Shown: positions 28,456 to 37,323, numbered from the stretch's first letter. The stretch is DNA of 64,000 nt from Hymenobacter setariae (GCF_007713685.1 NZ_VMRJ01000006.1:1-64000); one strand, 5' to 3'. Numbers and translations are program-made. Notes: generated by a model from the letters alone, not told the origin.

Positions 28456-28483
28456 TAATGCCCCTAGGTCGGTTGCGACGAGG

Positions 28484-29410
28484 TTGCAGCAGCCAAGCTG
28501 GATAGGGGCGTTGGTCGTAATCCTGGCTTTGCCGCTGGGCGCCCTAGCGCAAGCTACCGTGCCCAGCGCTGCCTCCGTAGCGCCGGCCGCTGGGGTAGCC
28601 CCCGTCGAGGCCGCGCCTGGGCCCAAGACACTAAACCCCAATGCACCCGCTCCGGCACCCAGCGCCTGGACATTGGTCAAAAGTCTAACGCTGCCGCAGG
28701 CTAGCGCGGCTTCTGTAGACCGGCGCGGCACGCTCTACCTAGCCGATAAGGACAACAACCTGCGCCAGCTTACTACTGCTGGGCAGCCACTGAATACTTA
28801 TTCGCCAGCCCAGCCCGGCCATGTGGCGGTACTTGAAGCCTGGAACCAGAATAGCGTACTAGTCTTCTACGACGACCGACAGCAGGTGCTGCTGCTCGAC
28901 CGCTTCTTGGCGCCACTGAGTGAAATCCGGCTGGCAGACTATGTCGATGGCACCGTGCGCACGGCCACCCTGGCGCCCGATGGCCTACTATGGCTGCTCG
29001 ACGAAAGCAATTTGGTGTTGCGCGAGTTCGACCCGCAGGCCCTGCGCCTAGTGCAAAACACGCCGCTCGACCTGCTCATCGGCCGCAGCCGGCCCGATTT
29101 CCGCTTTCTGCGGCAGTACCAGAACAATATTTACTTGGTTGACCGCACGAGTGGCATCTTCGTGTTTGACAACCTAGGGAATTATCGCAAGAAGTTACCC
29201 TTCACGGGGCTCGATTTTATAACGTTTCGGGGCGATGAGATAGCGTACTTGAGTGGGGGCCAGCTGCATTTCTTTCACCTATACAACCTCACCGAGCGCA
29301 CTCAGCCACTTCCCGCCGACCTCGATGCAACGACTGTGCGCCAGGTGCTGCTGAGTGACCAATATGCCTACTTCGTTACGACTAAGGGCGTGCAGATTTA
29401 TCAGCTTTAA
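28484..29410 (+). CDS. Exported beta-propeller-like protein of unknown function
   Basis: About 308 residues if started at TTG 28484, which directly begins a good signal peptide (WIGALVVILALPLGALAQ). Upstream in-frame ATG codons lie inside lpxH and would place 30 polar residues before the signal. A Pro/Ala-rich linker precedes repeated short strands with Asp-rich turns (for example LYLADKDNNLRQL, LLWLLDESNLVL, IYLVDRTSGIFVFD), the pattern of a six-bladed or NHL-like propeller. Similar genes next to lpxH are common in Hymenobacter-type genomes as far as I recall; no enzymatic motif is seen. Confidence 0.6.
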   Translation: MQQPSWIGALVVILALPLGALAQATVPSAASVAPAAGVAPVEAAPGPKTLNPNAPAPAPSAWTLVKSLTLPQASAASVDRRGTLYLADKDNNLRQLTTAGQPLNTYSPAQPGHVAVLEAWNQNSVLVFYDDRQQVLLLDRFLAPLSEIRLADYVDGTVRTATLAPDGLLWLLDESNLVLREFDPQALRLVQNTPLDLLIGRSRPDFRFLRQYQNNIYLVDRTSGIFVFDNLGNYRKKLPFTGLDFITFRGDEIAYLSGGQLHFFHLYNLTERTQPLPADLDATTVRQVLLSDQYAYFVTTKGVQIYQL

Positions 29411-29604
29411 TAAGAAGGGTGAGCAGTTGACCTCGAGTGGTATAAGTGCTCTTTGCGGTTGGGTTTGAGTGTCGCAAAAGGCTGAGCAATAGCGATAATG
29501 AAACTTAGTTGCAGGATGGCGGAAAGATGTAACCTAGCGCAACCAGCCGCTAGCCGGGCCGTTAGTTTGGGTACTTTTCTCCTTCCCAACTTAGCCTACT
29601 CCCC

Positions 29605-30768
29605 ATGAAAGCATTAGTGTTTCACGGTCCGCGCAATGTTAGCGTCGATACCGTCGATGACCCCACGCTGAAAGACTCGCGCGATGCCATCATCCGCGTT
29701 ACCAGCACCGCCATCTGCGGCTCCGACCTGCACATCTATAACGGCTCGCTGCCCACCTCGCCCATGGTACTCGGGCACGAGTTTATGGGCATCGTGGAGG
29801 AAGTAGGCAAAGGCGTGGGTAACCTCAAGCGCGGCGACCGCGTGGTAGTGCCCTTTCCGGTAGCATGCGGCACCTGCTTTTTCTGCAACCACTCGCTGCC
29901 CGGCCACTGCGAAAACTCGAACCCCGACCACTACGGCCCCGAGGGCGGCTTGCTGACCCAAAAGGGCGGCGCGCTCTTCGGCTACACTGACCTGTATGGC
30001 GGTTACGACGGCGGCCAAGCCGAGTACGTGCGTGTACCCTACGCCGACTTTGGCCCGCGCAAAGTGCCTGATTTCCTCACCGATGAGCAAGTACTATTCC
30101 TCACCGACATCTTCCCGACTGGCTACTCGGGCATCGATTGGGCCGAAGTAAAAGGCGGCGAGTTCATCGCCATTTTCGGTGCTGGCCCGGTGGGTATCAT
30201 GGCAGCCAAAAGCGCTTGGCTGCGCGGTGCGGCCCGCGTGGTTATCGTAGATACGCAGCAGTATCGCCTCGACAAGGCCAAGGAAACGACCCGTTGCGAA
30301 ACCATTCTTTGGGAAAGCCACGACCAAGTAATACAGATAATCCGCGACATGAGCCAAGGCCGCGGCGCCGACGTGTGCGTCGATTGCGTAGGCTTCGAGC
30401 CCGACCGCAATCTGCTTGACCGTGCCAAGGCCGTCATTAACCTCGAAAAAGGCTCGCCCAAAATCATTGAAGCCTGCATGAGCGCCGTGCGCCGCGGCGG
30501 TGTAGTAACGGTGCTTGGCGTGTACGCCACTACCAACGACAACTTCCCGGTTGGCCAGTTTTTCGACAAAGGCATCAAGCTAGTGGGCGGTCAGGCGCCA
30601 GCTCACAAGCATATCGATAAGCTATTGCAGCACATTATCAAGGGTGAAGTAGTGCTTGACGACATCATCTCGCACCGCCTGCCGCTTTCGCAGGCCGCCC
30701 ACGGCTACGATATCTTCCGCCACAAAAAGGACAACTGCTTGAAAGTGGTGCTGAAGCCCGGCGAATAA
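29605..30768 (+). CDS. Zinc-dependent alcohol/formaldehyde dehydrogenase family protein
   Basis: A 387-residue medium-chain dehydrogenase. Catalytic zinc ligands lie in TAICGSDLH and GHEFMG; the structural zinc site is CGTCFFCNHSLPGHC with four cysteines. The Rossmann motif is FGAGPVGIMAA. Length and the DFLTDEQVLFLTDIFPTGY segment match the glutathione-independent formaldehyde dehydrogenase-like branch. Substrate cannot be decided. It stands alone with a strong terminator after it. Confidence 0.9.
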   Translation: MKALVFHGPRNVSVDTVDDPTLKDSRDAIIRVTSTAICGSDLHIYNGSLPTSPMVLGHEFMGIVEEVGKGVGNLKRGDRVVVPFPVACGTCFFCNHSLPGHCENSNPDHYGPEGGLLTQKGGALFGYTDLYGGYDGGQAEYVRVPYADFGPRKVPDFLTDEQVLFLTDIFPTGYSGIDWAEVKGGEFIAIFGAGPVGIMAAKSAWLRGAARVVIVDTQQYRLDKAKETTRCETILWESHDQVIQIIRDMSQGRGADVCVDCVGFEPDRNLLDRAKAVINLEKGSPKIIEACMSAVRRGGVVTVLGVYATTNDNFPVGQFFDKGIKLVGGQAPAHKHIDKLLQHIIKGEVVLDDIISHRLPLSQAAHGYDIFRHKKDNCLKVVLKPGE

Positions 30769-30787
30769 GCCCACCCTCCATCATTGT

Positions 30788-30827
30788 AAAAAAGGCCAGT
30801 CTGCTCCTTTGCAGACTGGCCTTTTTT
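30788..30827. terminator. Bidirectional terminator after the alcohol dehydrogenase
   Basis: A-run plus GGCCAGTCTGC pairs with GCAGACTGGCC plus T-run around a short loop, between convergent genes. Confidence 0.93.
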
Positions 30828-30853
30828 GCTTGTATTCGAGAAAAAAGTCAATC

Positions 30854-31597
30854 CTAGTTGAGCCGGTAGGCGATGCCGAAACGCAGCACCTGTCCGAAGG
30901 ACTTTCGCAGTGGGCCACCCAATAGGCCACTTTGCGCGCTAATGAGCCCAGTTGAGTAGCTAATATTAATACCTGCCCGGCCATGCCAAGCAGTGAAGTC
31001 ACCCCGCAAGCGGCCATCCAGCCCAAAGGAGCTACGCCGGGTATCGGTGACCCAAGTGCGCCCGTTGTTGAAGGTGCCTTCGCCGCTTTCACGGCTTCCA
31101 AATGTTGTGGTGATTTCGGGGCCAGCCAGTATATCAAAATGCCAAAGTCCTTCCCCAAAGCGGTGACCATACCCCGCAAATAAGCTGATATTCTGCGAGT
31201 GTAGGAAGGTTTCGCCGTCGGCCGCATACTGCGTCTGAGTGCCGGTTTGCGACTGCCGCGACCAGTCTACGTTGCTGACGGCCACTATGTCGGTGCGGGT
31301 GCGCTGCCAGTCATAGCCTAGGTCTATCACCAACAGTCCGGCCCGCTTCCCTACGTACAGTGCCCGCAGGCCTAGCCCTAGGCCTAGTCCGGCGTGCCTG
31401 CCATAAGGGCTGTTGGTGTACGCCCCACCTTTATACACTCCATCGTCCGAACTCCGGTTGATGAAGGATGTGCTATTGGCATCGGGCCCGCTGTACCAAG
31501 ACAAATTTGGCGCGGCCCGTTCTACCACTTCAAAGTGCTGGGCGCAGGCCGGGCGCGCTAGCGCCAACAGCGGCAATAAGTAAATGTATTTTTTCAT
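30854..31597 (-). CDS. Outer-membrane beta-barrel-like protein
   Basis: A 247-residue exported protein. It has a signal peptide (MKKYIYLLPLLALARPACAQ, cleavage around 20) and alternating amphipathic strands rich in Gly, Tyr and Ser (for example GLGLGLGLRALYVGKRAGL, FAGYGHRFGEGLWHFDIL), ending in FGIAYRLN. This pattern is typical of small porin-like or OmpW-like barrels of Bacteroidota. No specific family recognised. Confidence 0.65.
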   Translation of the reverse strand: MKKYIYLLPLLALARPACAQHFEVVERAAPNLSWYSGPDANSTSFINRSSDDGVYKGGAYTNSPYGRHAGLGLGLGLRALYVGKRAGLLVIDLGYDWQRTRTDIVAVSNVDWSRQSQTGTQTQYAADGETFLHSQNISLFAGYGHRFGEGLWHFDILAGPEITTTFGSRESGEGTFNNGRTWVTDTRRSSFGLDGRLRGDFTAWHGRAGINISYSTGLISAQSGLLGGPLRKSFGQVLRFGIAYRLN

Positions 31598-31852
31598 AGG
31601 AAAAGATGGATGGGCGATATAGTGATTGAGCTAAAGTGAAGACCTTTAGTTGCAAGGCATCATAGCTGCAGAAAGAAAATATGTCGTGGCGCCCCCAGCG
31701 CTACTGCTTCTCTATGCGCAAAGCAGGCCAATCGACCTAGGCGAAGTAGTATTAAGCGTGTTCAGCACTCTGCTTGACCTGCTGCGCTCGCTTAGCTCAA
31801 CGCTTTTGCACCGTACCAAGCCAGGCCAAACCTTTCCGCTTGCTCAAACGGT

Positions 31853-31860
31853 TATATTTG
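31853..31860 (+). promoter_or_regulatory. -7 box TATATTTG upstream of the RicT-like gene
   Basis: Exact TAnnTTTG element about 61 nt before ATG 31922, in the 324-bp spacer between the divergent outer-membrane gene and this gene. I see no other gene or RNA in that spacer. Confidence 0.5.
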
Positions 31861-31921
31861 CTAGATTCCTGCTTTCGTGCGGCTTTTCTTACGCCGCCTC
31901 AACTATAGATATATCAGCCTT

Positions 31922-33610
31922 ATGGCTTGTGCTTCCTGTTCATCCGGCGGCGGCTGCTCTACCAGCAAGGTAGGCGGCTGCGGCTCCAAGGGTGGCTGCT
32001 CGTCGGGCGGCTGCACCCGGCTCAATGTGTTCGACTGGCTTGCCGATGTCGATATGCCCTCTGATTTTCGGGGCTTTGATTGCGTAGAAATCCGCTTTAA
32101 GGGCGGCCGAAAGGAGTTTTTTCGCAACGATAAAAACCTGCCGCTCGTGACTGGCGATGCCGTCGTAGTAGAGGCTGCTGGCTCGGGTTGGCACTTAGGG
32201 CACGTGTCGCTCAAGGGCGAACTGGTGCGCCTGCAAATGCGCAAAAAGAAGGTGCCCACCGACTCGCGCGATATTAAGGCCATTCTGCGCGTAGCTACTC
32301 CCGATGATGAGGAACGCTGGCAGGCCGTACGTGACCTTGAAAACGGTACCATGTTCCGGGCCCGCGCCGTGGTCGATGAGCTGCGCCTCAAAATGAAGCT
32401 TTCCGATGTAGAGTATCAGGCCGACCGCACGCGGGCGCTGTTCTACTATTCAGCCGAGGACCGCGTCGATTTTCGAGAGCTCATTCGGCGGCTGGCCGAC
32501 GAGTTTCGGGTGCGCGTAGAGATGCGCCAAATATCGCTGCGCCAGGAGGCGGGCCGTATCGGCGGCATCGGAGTGTGCGGGCGTGAGCTATGCTGCTCTA
32601 CCTGGCTCACCGACTTCAAGGCCGTGAGCACCACCGCCGCCCGCTACCAAAACCTGAGCCTGAATCCGCAGAAGTTGGCTGGCCAGTGTGGCCGCCTCAA
32701 GTGCTGCCTCAACTACGAGCTCGACGCCTACCTCGATGCCCTCAAGGATATTCCGCAGGTGCAGCGCCCACTGCAAGTAGCCAACGGTGAGGCCTTTTTG
32801 CAGAAGACTGATATCTTCCGCAAGCGTATGTGGTTTGCCTTCAAGGGCGACAACAACTGGGTAATGCTCTCGACAGACCGCGTGCGCGAGGTGCTGGAGC
32901 TTAACAAAAAAGGCGAGCGGCCCGAAACCCTGGCTGCCCCCCGCGTGCAGGAAGAAGTAGCGCCCGCTGTTTCGACCTTGATGGAAGGCGACCTAGACCG
33001 GCTCGACGACCAAATAAAAGGTGGTAGCAAGCGCGGCAAGCGCAAGCGCAAAGACAAAGACCGTAGCGACCGCCCCGAGGCCCGCGAGACCAGCGCCACT
33101 CCGGCCGCACCCGAAGCCCGCGAGCCGCGCGAAGCCCGTGAGCCCCGGCGCCGCGAGCGGCCCGACCGCTTGGAGCGCCCCGAAGGTGGCCGCCCGCCCC
33201 GCCCCGAAGGCCAGCCTAGTGCTGCCCCACGGGCCGAAGTAGTACCAGCCACTCCCTCGGGCCCGCCCTCCGACGAAGCCGGCGAGCAGCGCGGCCGCCG
33301 TGGGGCCGCCGCCCGCCCCCTCAACCGGCGCGGTGGTCGCAACCGTGGAGGTAATTCCAGCGATAGTGGCGCTACTACCCCCGACGCTACCCGGCCCGAG
33401 CAAGAGCGCCCGCGCCGCCCCGACCAGGCCAACCGCCCCCCCAAAGGCTCGGCGCCTGCCGAAGGCAGCGGCGCCCCCCAGCAGCCGCGCCCACCCCGCG
33501 AGGGCGGCGACAGCGGGCGTAGCGGCAACCGTGGCCGCGGTCGCCGCGGCGGTAGTGGCCGCCACGGCGGCGGTCAAAACCCCGCTGGTCCGCCCGCCAG
33601 TGGCAACTAA
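31922..33610 (+). CDS. ricT: RicT/PSP1-domain protein with Cys-rich head and Arg/Gly-rich tail
   Basis: A 562-residue protein with the PSP1 C-terminal domain found in Bacillus RicT (YaaT), which acts with RicA and RicF in RNA processing and development. The PSP1 core spans about 40-310 and contains GVCGRELCC and CGRLKCCLNYE. The first 31 residues hold six cysteines (C3, C6, C12, C20, C26, C31) in a Gly/Ser background, suggesting metal or Fe-S binding. From about residue 345 the tail is disordered, with charged KRGKRKRK and RG-rich repeats reminiscent of RNA-binding RGG regions. ATG 31922 is the natural start. gldH follows 40 bp later, an association I recall from other Bacteroidota. Confidence 0.88.
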   Translation: MACASCSSGGGCSTSKVGGCGSKGGCSSGGCTRLNVFDWLADVDMPSDFRGFDCVEIRFKGGRKEFFRNDKNLPLVTGDAVVVEAAGSGWHLGHVSLKGELVRLQMRKKKVPTDSRDIKAILRVATPDDEERWQAVRDLENGTMFRARAVVDELRLKMKLSDVEYQADRTRALFYYSAEDRVDFRELIRRLADEFRVRVEMRQISLRQEAGRIGGIGVCGRELCCSTWLTDFKAVSTTAARYQNLSLNPQKLAGQCGRLKCCLNYELDAYLDALKDIPQVQRPLQVANGEAFLQKTDIFRKRMWFAFKGDNNWVMLSTDRVREVLELNKKGERPETLAAPRVQEEVAPAVSTLMEGDLDRLDDQIKGGSKRGKRKRKDKDRSDRPEARETSATPAAPEAREPREAREPRRRERPDRLERPEGGRPPRPEGQPSAAPRAEVVPATPSGPPSDEAGEQRGRRGAAARPLNRRGGRNRGGNSSDSGATTPDATRPEQERPRRPDQANRPPKGSAPAEGSGAPQQPRPPREGGDSGRSGNRGRGRRGGSGRHGGGQNPAGPPASGN

Positions 33611-33650
33611 GCACCTAGCTTTTGTGAACCGACAAGCTTCTTTCCTGCTC

Positions 33651-34181
33651 ATGCCCAAGCTGCTCTCTCGGCTGGTGGCCCGGCCCTGGCCGGTGCTGCT
33701 GGCGCTAGCTGCCCTTACTACCCTCAGCGCCTGCGACCCCAATCGGGTGTACGAAGAAAATACCGACCTCAAGTCGCCCACCGGCGACCCTTACGTGTGG
33801 GATGTGCAGCAGCGCCCAAGTTTTACCTTCCCCATTGCGGACACTACCGGCCGCTACGAGGTATACTTCAACGTACGCAATGCGTCGGCTTATAGGTTTT
33901 ATAATCTATATCTCAAGCACACGCTCACCGGCCCCGATGGCCGCGTAGTGGGCCAGCCACTGCTGCATTACATGCCACTCTTCGACCCCAAAACTGGCGA
34001 GCCGCTAGGTGCAGGTGCGGGCGACATTTTCGACCACCAGTTTCTAGCGCTGCGCAATGTGCACTTTGCCCGGTCCGGCAACTACAAAGTGACCCTAGAG
34101 CAGTATATGCGCCAAAACCAACTGCCCGGCATTATGTCGGTAGGCGTGCGCGTGGTAAAGGCTGACGCTGGGAAAAAGTAA
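33651..34181 (+). CDS. gldH: Gliding motility lipoprotein GldH
   Basis: A 176-residue lipoprotein (lipobox TLSAC, Cys28) matching GldH, needed for gliding in Flavobacterium and probably linked to the T9SS. The conserved body includes RYEVYFNVRNASAYRFYNL, GAGAGDIFDHQF and the closing LPGIMSVGVRV. ATG 33651 is preferred; an in-frame GTG at 33624 would add nine residues. The stop lies 3 nt before an exceptional 37-bp inverted repeat. Confidence 0.92.
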   Translation: MPKLLSRLVARPWPVLLALAALTTLSACDPNRVYEENTDLKSPTGDPYVWDVQQRPSFTFPIADTTGRYEVYFNVRNASAYRFYNLYLKHTLTGPDGRVVGQPLLHYMPLFDPKTGEPLGAGAGDIFDHQFLALRNVHFARSGNYKVTLEQYMRQNQLPGIMSVGVRVVKADAGKK

Positions 34182-34184
34182 GTA

Positions 34185-34263
34185 TAATCCCTAGGTCTAC
34201 CAAAAAAGCGGGCGCAACGTCGGTATGACGTTGCGCCCGCTTTTTTGGTAGACCTAGGGATTA
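34185..34263. terminator. Exceptionally long perfect terminator hairpin
   Basis: A 37-bp inverted repeat without mismatch (34185-34221 and 34227-34263) around a 5-nt loop. The inner 21 bp form a usual terminator (A-run, GCGGGCGCAACGTC, T-run); the outer part adds TCTACC, CCTAGG and TAAT arms. The right arm includes the stop codon of the convergent oxidoreductase gene. Confidence 0.95.
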
Positions 34264-35655
34264 CTTTATGTCTTTGAAGGCCACGTTCAAGCCTTCGGCC
34301 CACACGGGGTGAGCTATCACCATTTCGGCGAGTTCTTGGTATTGTAGGCCACCAGCCATAGCTACTTGCACGATGGTCATAATTTCGCCGGCTTCGGGGC
34401 CAATGATGGCCGCGCCAATGATACGGTCGTCGGGACCTACCAACATTTTCCAGAAGCCTAGGTCGTCGCCGGTTTGCTGGGCCCGGCTGATTTTCTTTAC
34501 CGGCGTCACGCTCACGCGGTAGTCGATACCCTGGTCCTTGGCCTGCGTCTCGCTCAGGCCAATGCGCCCGAGGGCGGGGTCGGTGAATACGCAGTAGGGC
34601 AGGGGGCGCTGCTTGGCCGAGCGGCGCGGGCCCTGATGCAGTAGGTTGTCGCGCACCACGCGGTAATCGTCGTAGCTCAGGTGCGTAAACTGCGGCCCGC
34701 CGTGCACATCACCTAAGGCATAAATATGGTCTACGTTGGATTGCAGGCGGGTATTCACCTCGATGTAGCCTTGCTCATCGGTCTTGACCCCGGCCAGTTC
34801 CAGCCCTAGGCCCTCGGTGTTAGGTTTGCGGCCGGTAGCTACCAGCAGGTGGCTGCCGTGCAGGCGGCGCTCGCCCTGGCGGGTACTGGTAGCAAGGTTA
34901 AACTGACCCTCAGCGTTTTGTGACACGTGGTGCACTTCGGCGTTCATAATAAACTCGATGCCTTCGGCCGTAAGCGCATCTTGCAGTACTTGGCACACGT
35001 CGTCGTCTTCACGCTCCAGCACCTGCCCACTGTGCTCTACTATGGTGATGCGGCTACCAAAGCGCCGAAACATCTGCCCAAACTCCAGCCCGATATAGCC
35101 GCCCCCCAGAATGAGCAAGTGCTCAGGTACTTCTTCCAGGTCAAGCAGTTCGGTAGTAGTCAAAAACTTGGTATCGGCCAGGCCGGGTACTGGCGGCACG
35201 GCAGCGTGCGTGCCCGTGTTCACAAAAACTTGCTTGGCGGTAATCTCACTGCTGCGCTCCTTGGTTTCCTGCACGTGCACTTGGTACGGGCCAGTGAAGG
35301 CCGCATGGCCGCGCACTACTGTAATATTTTCGTGCTCGGGAGCCAGCGATTCAGTGAGGCTGCGGCGCGATTTGGCGAGCAGCTTTTCCTTGCGCGCCAC
35401 CACGGTCGGCATGTCTATTTCGACCTCGCCCCGCACGTACACTCCTAGGTTAGCGGCAGTGTGCACCTGGTGGGCACGGGTGGCCGAGGCCAGCAAAGTT
35501 TTAGTGGGTACGCAGCCGTAGTTGAGGCACGAGCCACCCATCTGCGCGGCTTCTACCAGAATAACTTTTTGGCCGGCTTCGGCTAGCGCTTTTGCTAGGG
35601 GGTTACCAGCCTGGCCAGAGCCGATAATGAGGGCATCGCAGGAATAATCAGACAT
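34261..35655 (-). CDS. Class I pyridine nucleotide-disulfide oxidoreductase (Lpd/MerA-like)
   Basis: A 464-residue FAD enzyme of the dihydrolipoamide dehydrogenase/mercuric reductase class. FAD motif IGSGQAGNPLA, redox disulfide GGSCLNYGCVPTK (C43 and C48), NAD(P) motif ILGGGYIGLEFGQ and FAD motif YALGDVHGGPQ are present. The dimer-interface His-Glu region is AHPVWAEG rather than HPTxxE. No C-terminal vicinal cysteines, so mercury reduction is unlikely. The 2-oxoacid dehydrogenase genes are not nearby, so the substrate is open. ATG 35655 is used; the frame stays open upstream to 35751 without conservation. Confidence 0.86.
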   Translation of the reverse strand: MSDYSCDALIIGSGQAGNPLAKALAEAGQKVILVEAAQMGGSCLNYGCVPTKTLLASATRAHQVHTAANLGVYVRGEVEIDMPTVVARKEKLLAKSRRSLTESLAPEHENITVVRGHAAFTGPYQVHVQETKERSSEITAKQVFVNTGTHAAVPPVPGLADTKFLTTTELLDLEEVPEHLLILGGGYIGLEFGQMFRRFGSRITIVEHSGQVLEREDDDVCQVLQDALTAEGIEFIMNAEVHHVSQNAEGQFNLATSTRQGERRLHGSHLLVATGRKPNTEGLGLELAGVKTDEQGYIEVNTRLQSNVDHIYALGDVHGGPQFTHLSYDDYRVVRDNLLHQGPRRSAKQRPLPYCVFTDPALGRIGLSETQAKDQGIDYRVSVTPVKKISRAQQTGDDLGFWKMLVGPDDRIIGAAIIGPEAGEIMTIVQVAMAGGLQYQELAEMVIAHPVWAEGLNVAFKDIK

Positions 35656-35845
35656 AAAAAAGGCAAACTGAGGCCACTGAACAGGCGGCTCCTTGCTATA
35701 CGCGAAACGCCGCTCCGCGACCGGACCAGCTTTTAAATTAGGCTCCTGCAACGCTCAGCCCGCGGCTTGGCTCTCAGTAGGAAAGCTAGGCAAATAGCGC
35801 TGCCCCAGCTTTCTTTACGCTTCTTATTCCTTTTCTCATATCCGG

Positions 35846-36631
35846 ATGGTTAATCGTTACTCAAAATCAGTTGTAAGTGCTTTGCTGCTAGGCGTAAGTA
35901 GCTGCTCAGTGTATGTGCCTATGCAGGGCGCGGCACCCGAAATCAGGGCTAAAGGTGAAGTGGAAATAACTGGCAGCTGGGCGCTCAGCGACCGCGTCGA
36001 TTTTGGGGTTACTTACTCGCCCGTGCCTCACCTGCTGGTGCGTGCGGCCACCAGCTTCAAAGGCAGCCGCCCAGGCCCGGGCCAAGGCTTGGACAGCGCT
36101 AGCTACGCCAAAAACAACCAGTACGAGCTGGCCGTGGGTACCTATTGGCCCCTAGGCCAGCATTGGCTGGTGGGTGGGCTGGCCGGCTTTGGGCGGGCGC
36201 ATGCGCAGGCACGTTACATCGATGATGGGTCCACCCTGTTTACGTTTCGCGAGCCCATTCGGCACCAGCTCGATGGCAATTACAGCAAATATTCGGGCGA
36301 GGCCTACGCCACCTTTCAACCCAGCCCGCTAGTTAGTTTGGGGCTGGCATATCGGGTGGTGCAATTGCGTCTCACCGATATCACCGACCAAGGCGTGCCG
36401 GTGGCCACGGCGCCCATCTTGCGCCAAGAGCCGATGTTCTATTTCCGCTTGCGGCCCGAGTTTGCCCAGCGTAGCCTGCAGCTTCAGCTGGCCCTAGGTG
36501 CCTCCAATACCTTCGGCTACCGCCGAGGTGCCAATGATGAAGCTGACCCGGCCCGGCAGTTCAAACTGGGGCGCAGTTACACGTCGGTGGGCATAGCATT
36601 TTTTCCGCACTTGTTGAAGCAGAAGAAGTAA
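35846..36631 (+). CDS. Outer-membrane-type lipoprotein of unknown function
   Basis: A 261-residue protein with a short hydrophobic N-terminus ending in a lipobox (GVSSC, Cys about 20) and a mature part of alternating strands with Gly and aromatic residues (HWLVGGLAGFGRAHAQARY, LVSLGLAYRVVQL, SVGIAFFPHLL), consistent with a small outer-membrane barrel or surface sandwich. A conserved-looking YVPMQGAAPEIR stretch follows the Cys. The next gene starts 6 nt downstream. Confidence 0.65.
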   Translation: MVNRYSKSVVSALLLGVSSCSVYVPMQGAAPEIRAKGEVEITGSWALSDRVDFGVTYSPVPHLLVRAATSFKGSRPGPGQGLDSASYAKNNQYELAVGTYWPLGQHWLVGGLAGFGRAHAQARYIDDGSTLFTFREPIRHQLDGNYSKYSGEAYATFQPSPLVSLGLAYRVVQLRLTDITDQGVPVATAPILRQEPMFYFRLRPEFAQRSLQLQLALGASNTFGYRRGANDEADPARQFKLGRSYTSVGIAFFPHLLKQKK

Positions 36632-36637
36632 GTAAAG

Positions 36638-37258
36638 ATGGGTACTGATTTAATTCCAATCCTTAACCATCAATTACCCTTCGAAGGCAAAACGCTAGGC
36701 GAGATAATCGCCCTTATTCAGCCCCGGCTTGATGCAATGGTGCTAGCTAACAGAGGGTCTTTTCTGGAGCATATGTATGCTTGGAAGGGTGCTAGCCCAC
36801 GGCAGCGATTGGCACTGGCTAAGCCTTCGGCCTGGCAGCCCATACTAGAAGACCCGCTTTATTACGATTTTGATACGGCAGCTATTCCAACTATTGATTT
36901 TAAAGGGCCTTACGGTCTTAGGCTCTCGTTCGACCCCTTTGCAATATTTTCCTTCTCACCGCCTTATCGTTATCGGCAGTGGTTTGGCCTGCAAAATGCT
37001 GATGGCAGCGAAGCTACGGCTGCCCGTAATGAGTGGCGTCGTTATTTGCGGCAGGTGGCGCATGCTTTTGGTGGCGACCGGGTGCTATATCTAGCTGACA
37101 ATACGCATCCTCTAGAAAAATATTTGTATGCAGATAAACCCGTCGCAGAGATTGAGCGGCAGATGCGCCAGGAGCTAGGCGAGCCCAAAAGAACTTTTCG
37201 CGAAGTACTAGAAAACGAAAAGCATAGCTATTATATAGATTACTTTGCTGATTTATAA
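36638..37258 (+). CDS. Protein of unknown function, AT-richer than neighbours
   Basis: A 206-residue soluble protein without signal peptide. The central part is rich in aromatic residues (FDPFAIFSFSPPYRYRQWFGL), and the C-terminal part is helical and charged. No motif I can tie to a family. It lies 6 nt after the outer-membrane lipoprotein gene and is likely co-transcribed. Codon use is more AT-rich than flanking housekeeping genes and it contains no CCTAGG copy, which may indicate later acquisition. A strong terminator follows. Confidence 0.6.
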   Translation: MGTDLIPILNHQLPFEGKTLGEIIALIQPRLDAMVLANRGSFLEHMYAWKGASPRQRLALAKPSAWQPILEDPLYYDFDTAAIPTIDFKGPYGLRLSFDPFAIFSFSPPYRYRQWFGLQNADGSEATAARNEWRRYLRQVAHAFGGDRVLYLADNTHPLEKYLYADKPVAEIERQMRQELGEPKRTFREVLENEKHSYYIDYFADL

Positions 37259-37272
37259 TAGTTTGAATAATT

Positions 37273-37306
37273 AAAAAAAGCCCCGGCGCAAACCGGGGCT
37301 TTTTTG
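37273..37306. terminator. Bidirectional terminator before sucD
   Basis: A-run, GCCCCGG, 6-nt loop, CCGGGGC, T-run; lies between the convergent unknown gene and sucD. Confidence 0.93.
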
Positions 37307-37323
37307 AAGATAAAGTGCGCAGC

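Noticed and set aside
28382..28483. ATG starts for the propeller-like protein inside lpxH
   Set aside because: They would put about 34 unrelated residues before the signal peptide; TTG 28484 fits better.
31650..31973. Plus-strand frame ahead of ricT
   Set aside because: It overlaps the ricT start, has no recognisable domain, and runs through the probable promoter.
32728..33781. Long open frames on the minus strand opposite the ricT tail and gldH
   Set aside because: They are rich in Arg, Gly, Ala and Ser, mirror the GC-rich low-complexity tail on the plus strand, and lack any domain; they arise from codon bias.
34261..35655. Mercuric reductase
   Set aside because: The redox disulfide matches, but the C-terminal vicinal cysteines and an adjacent mer regulator are missing.
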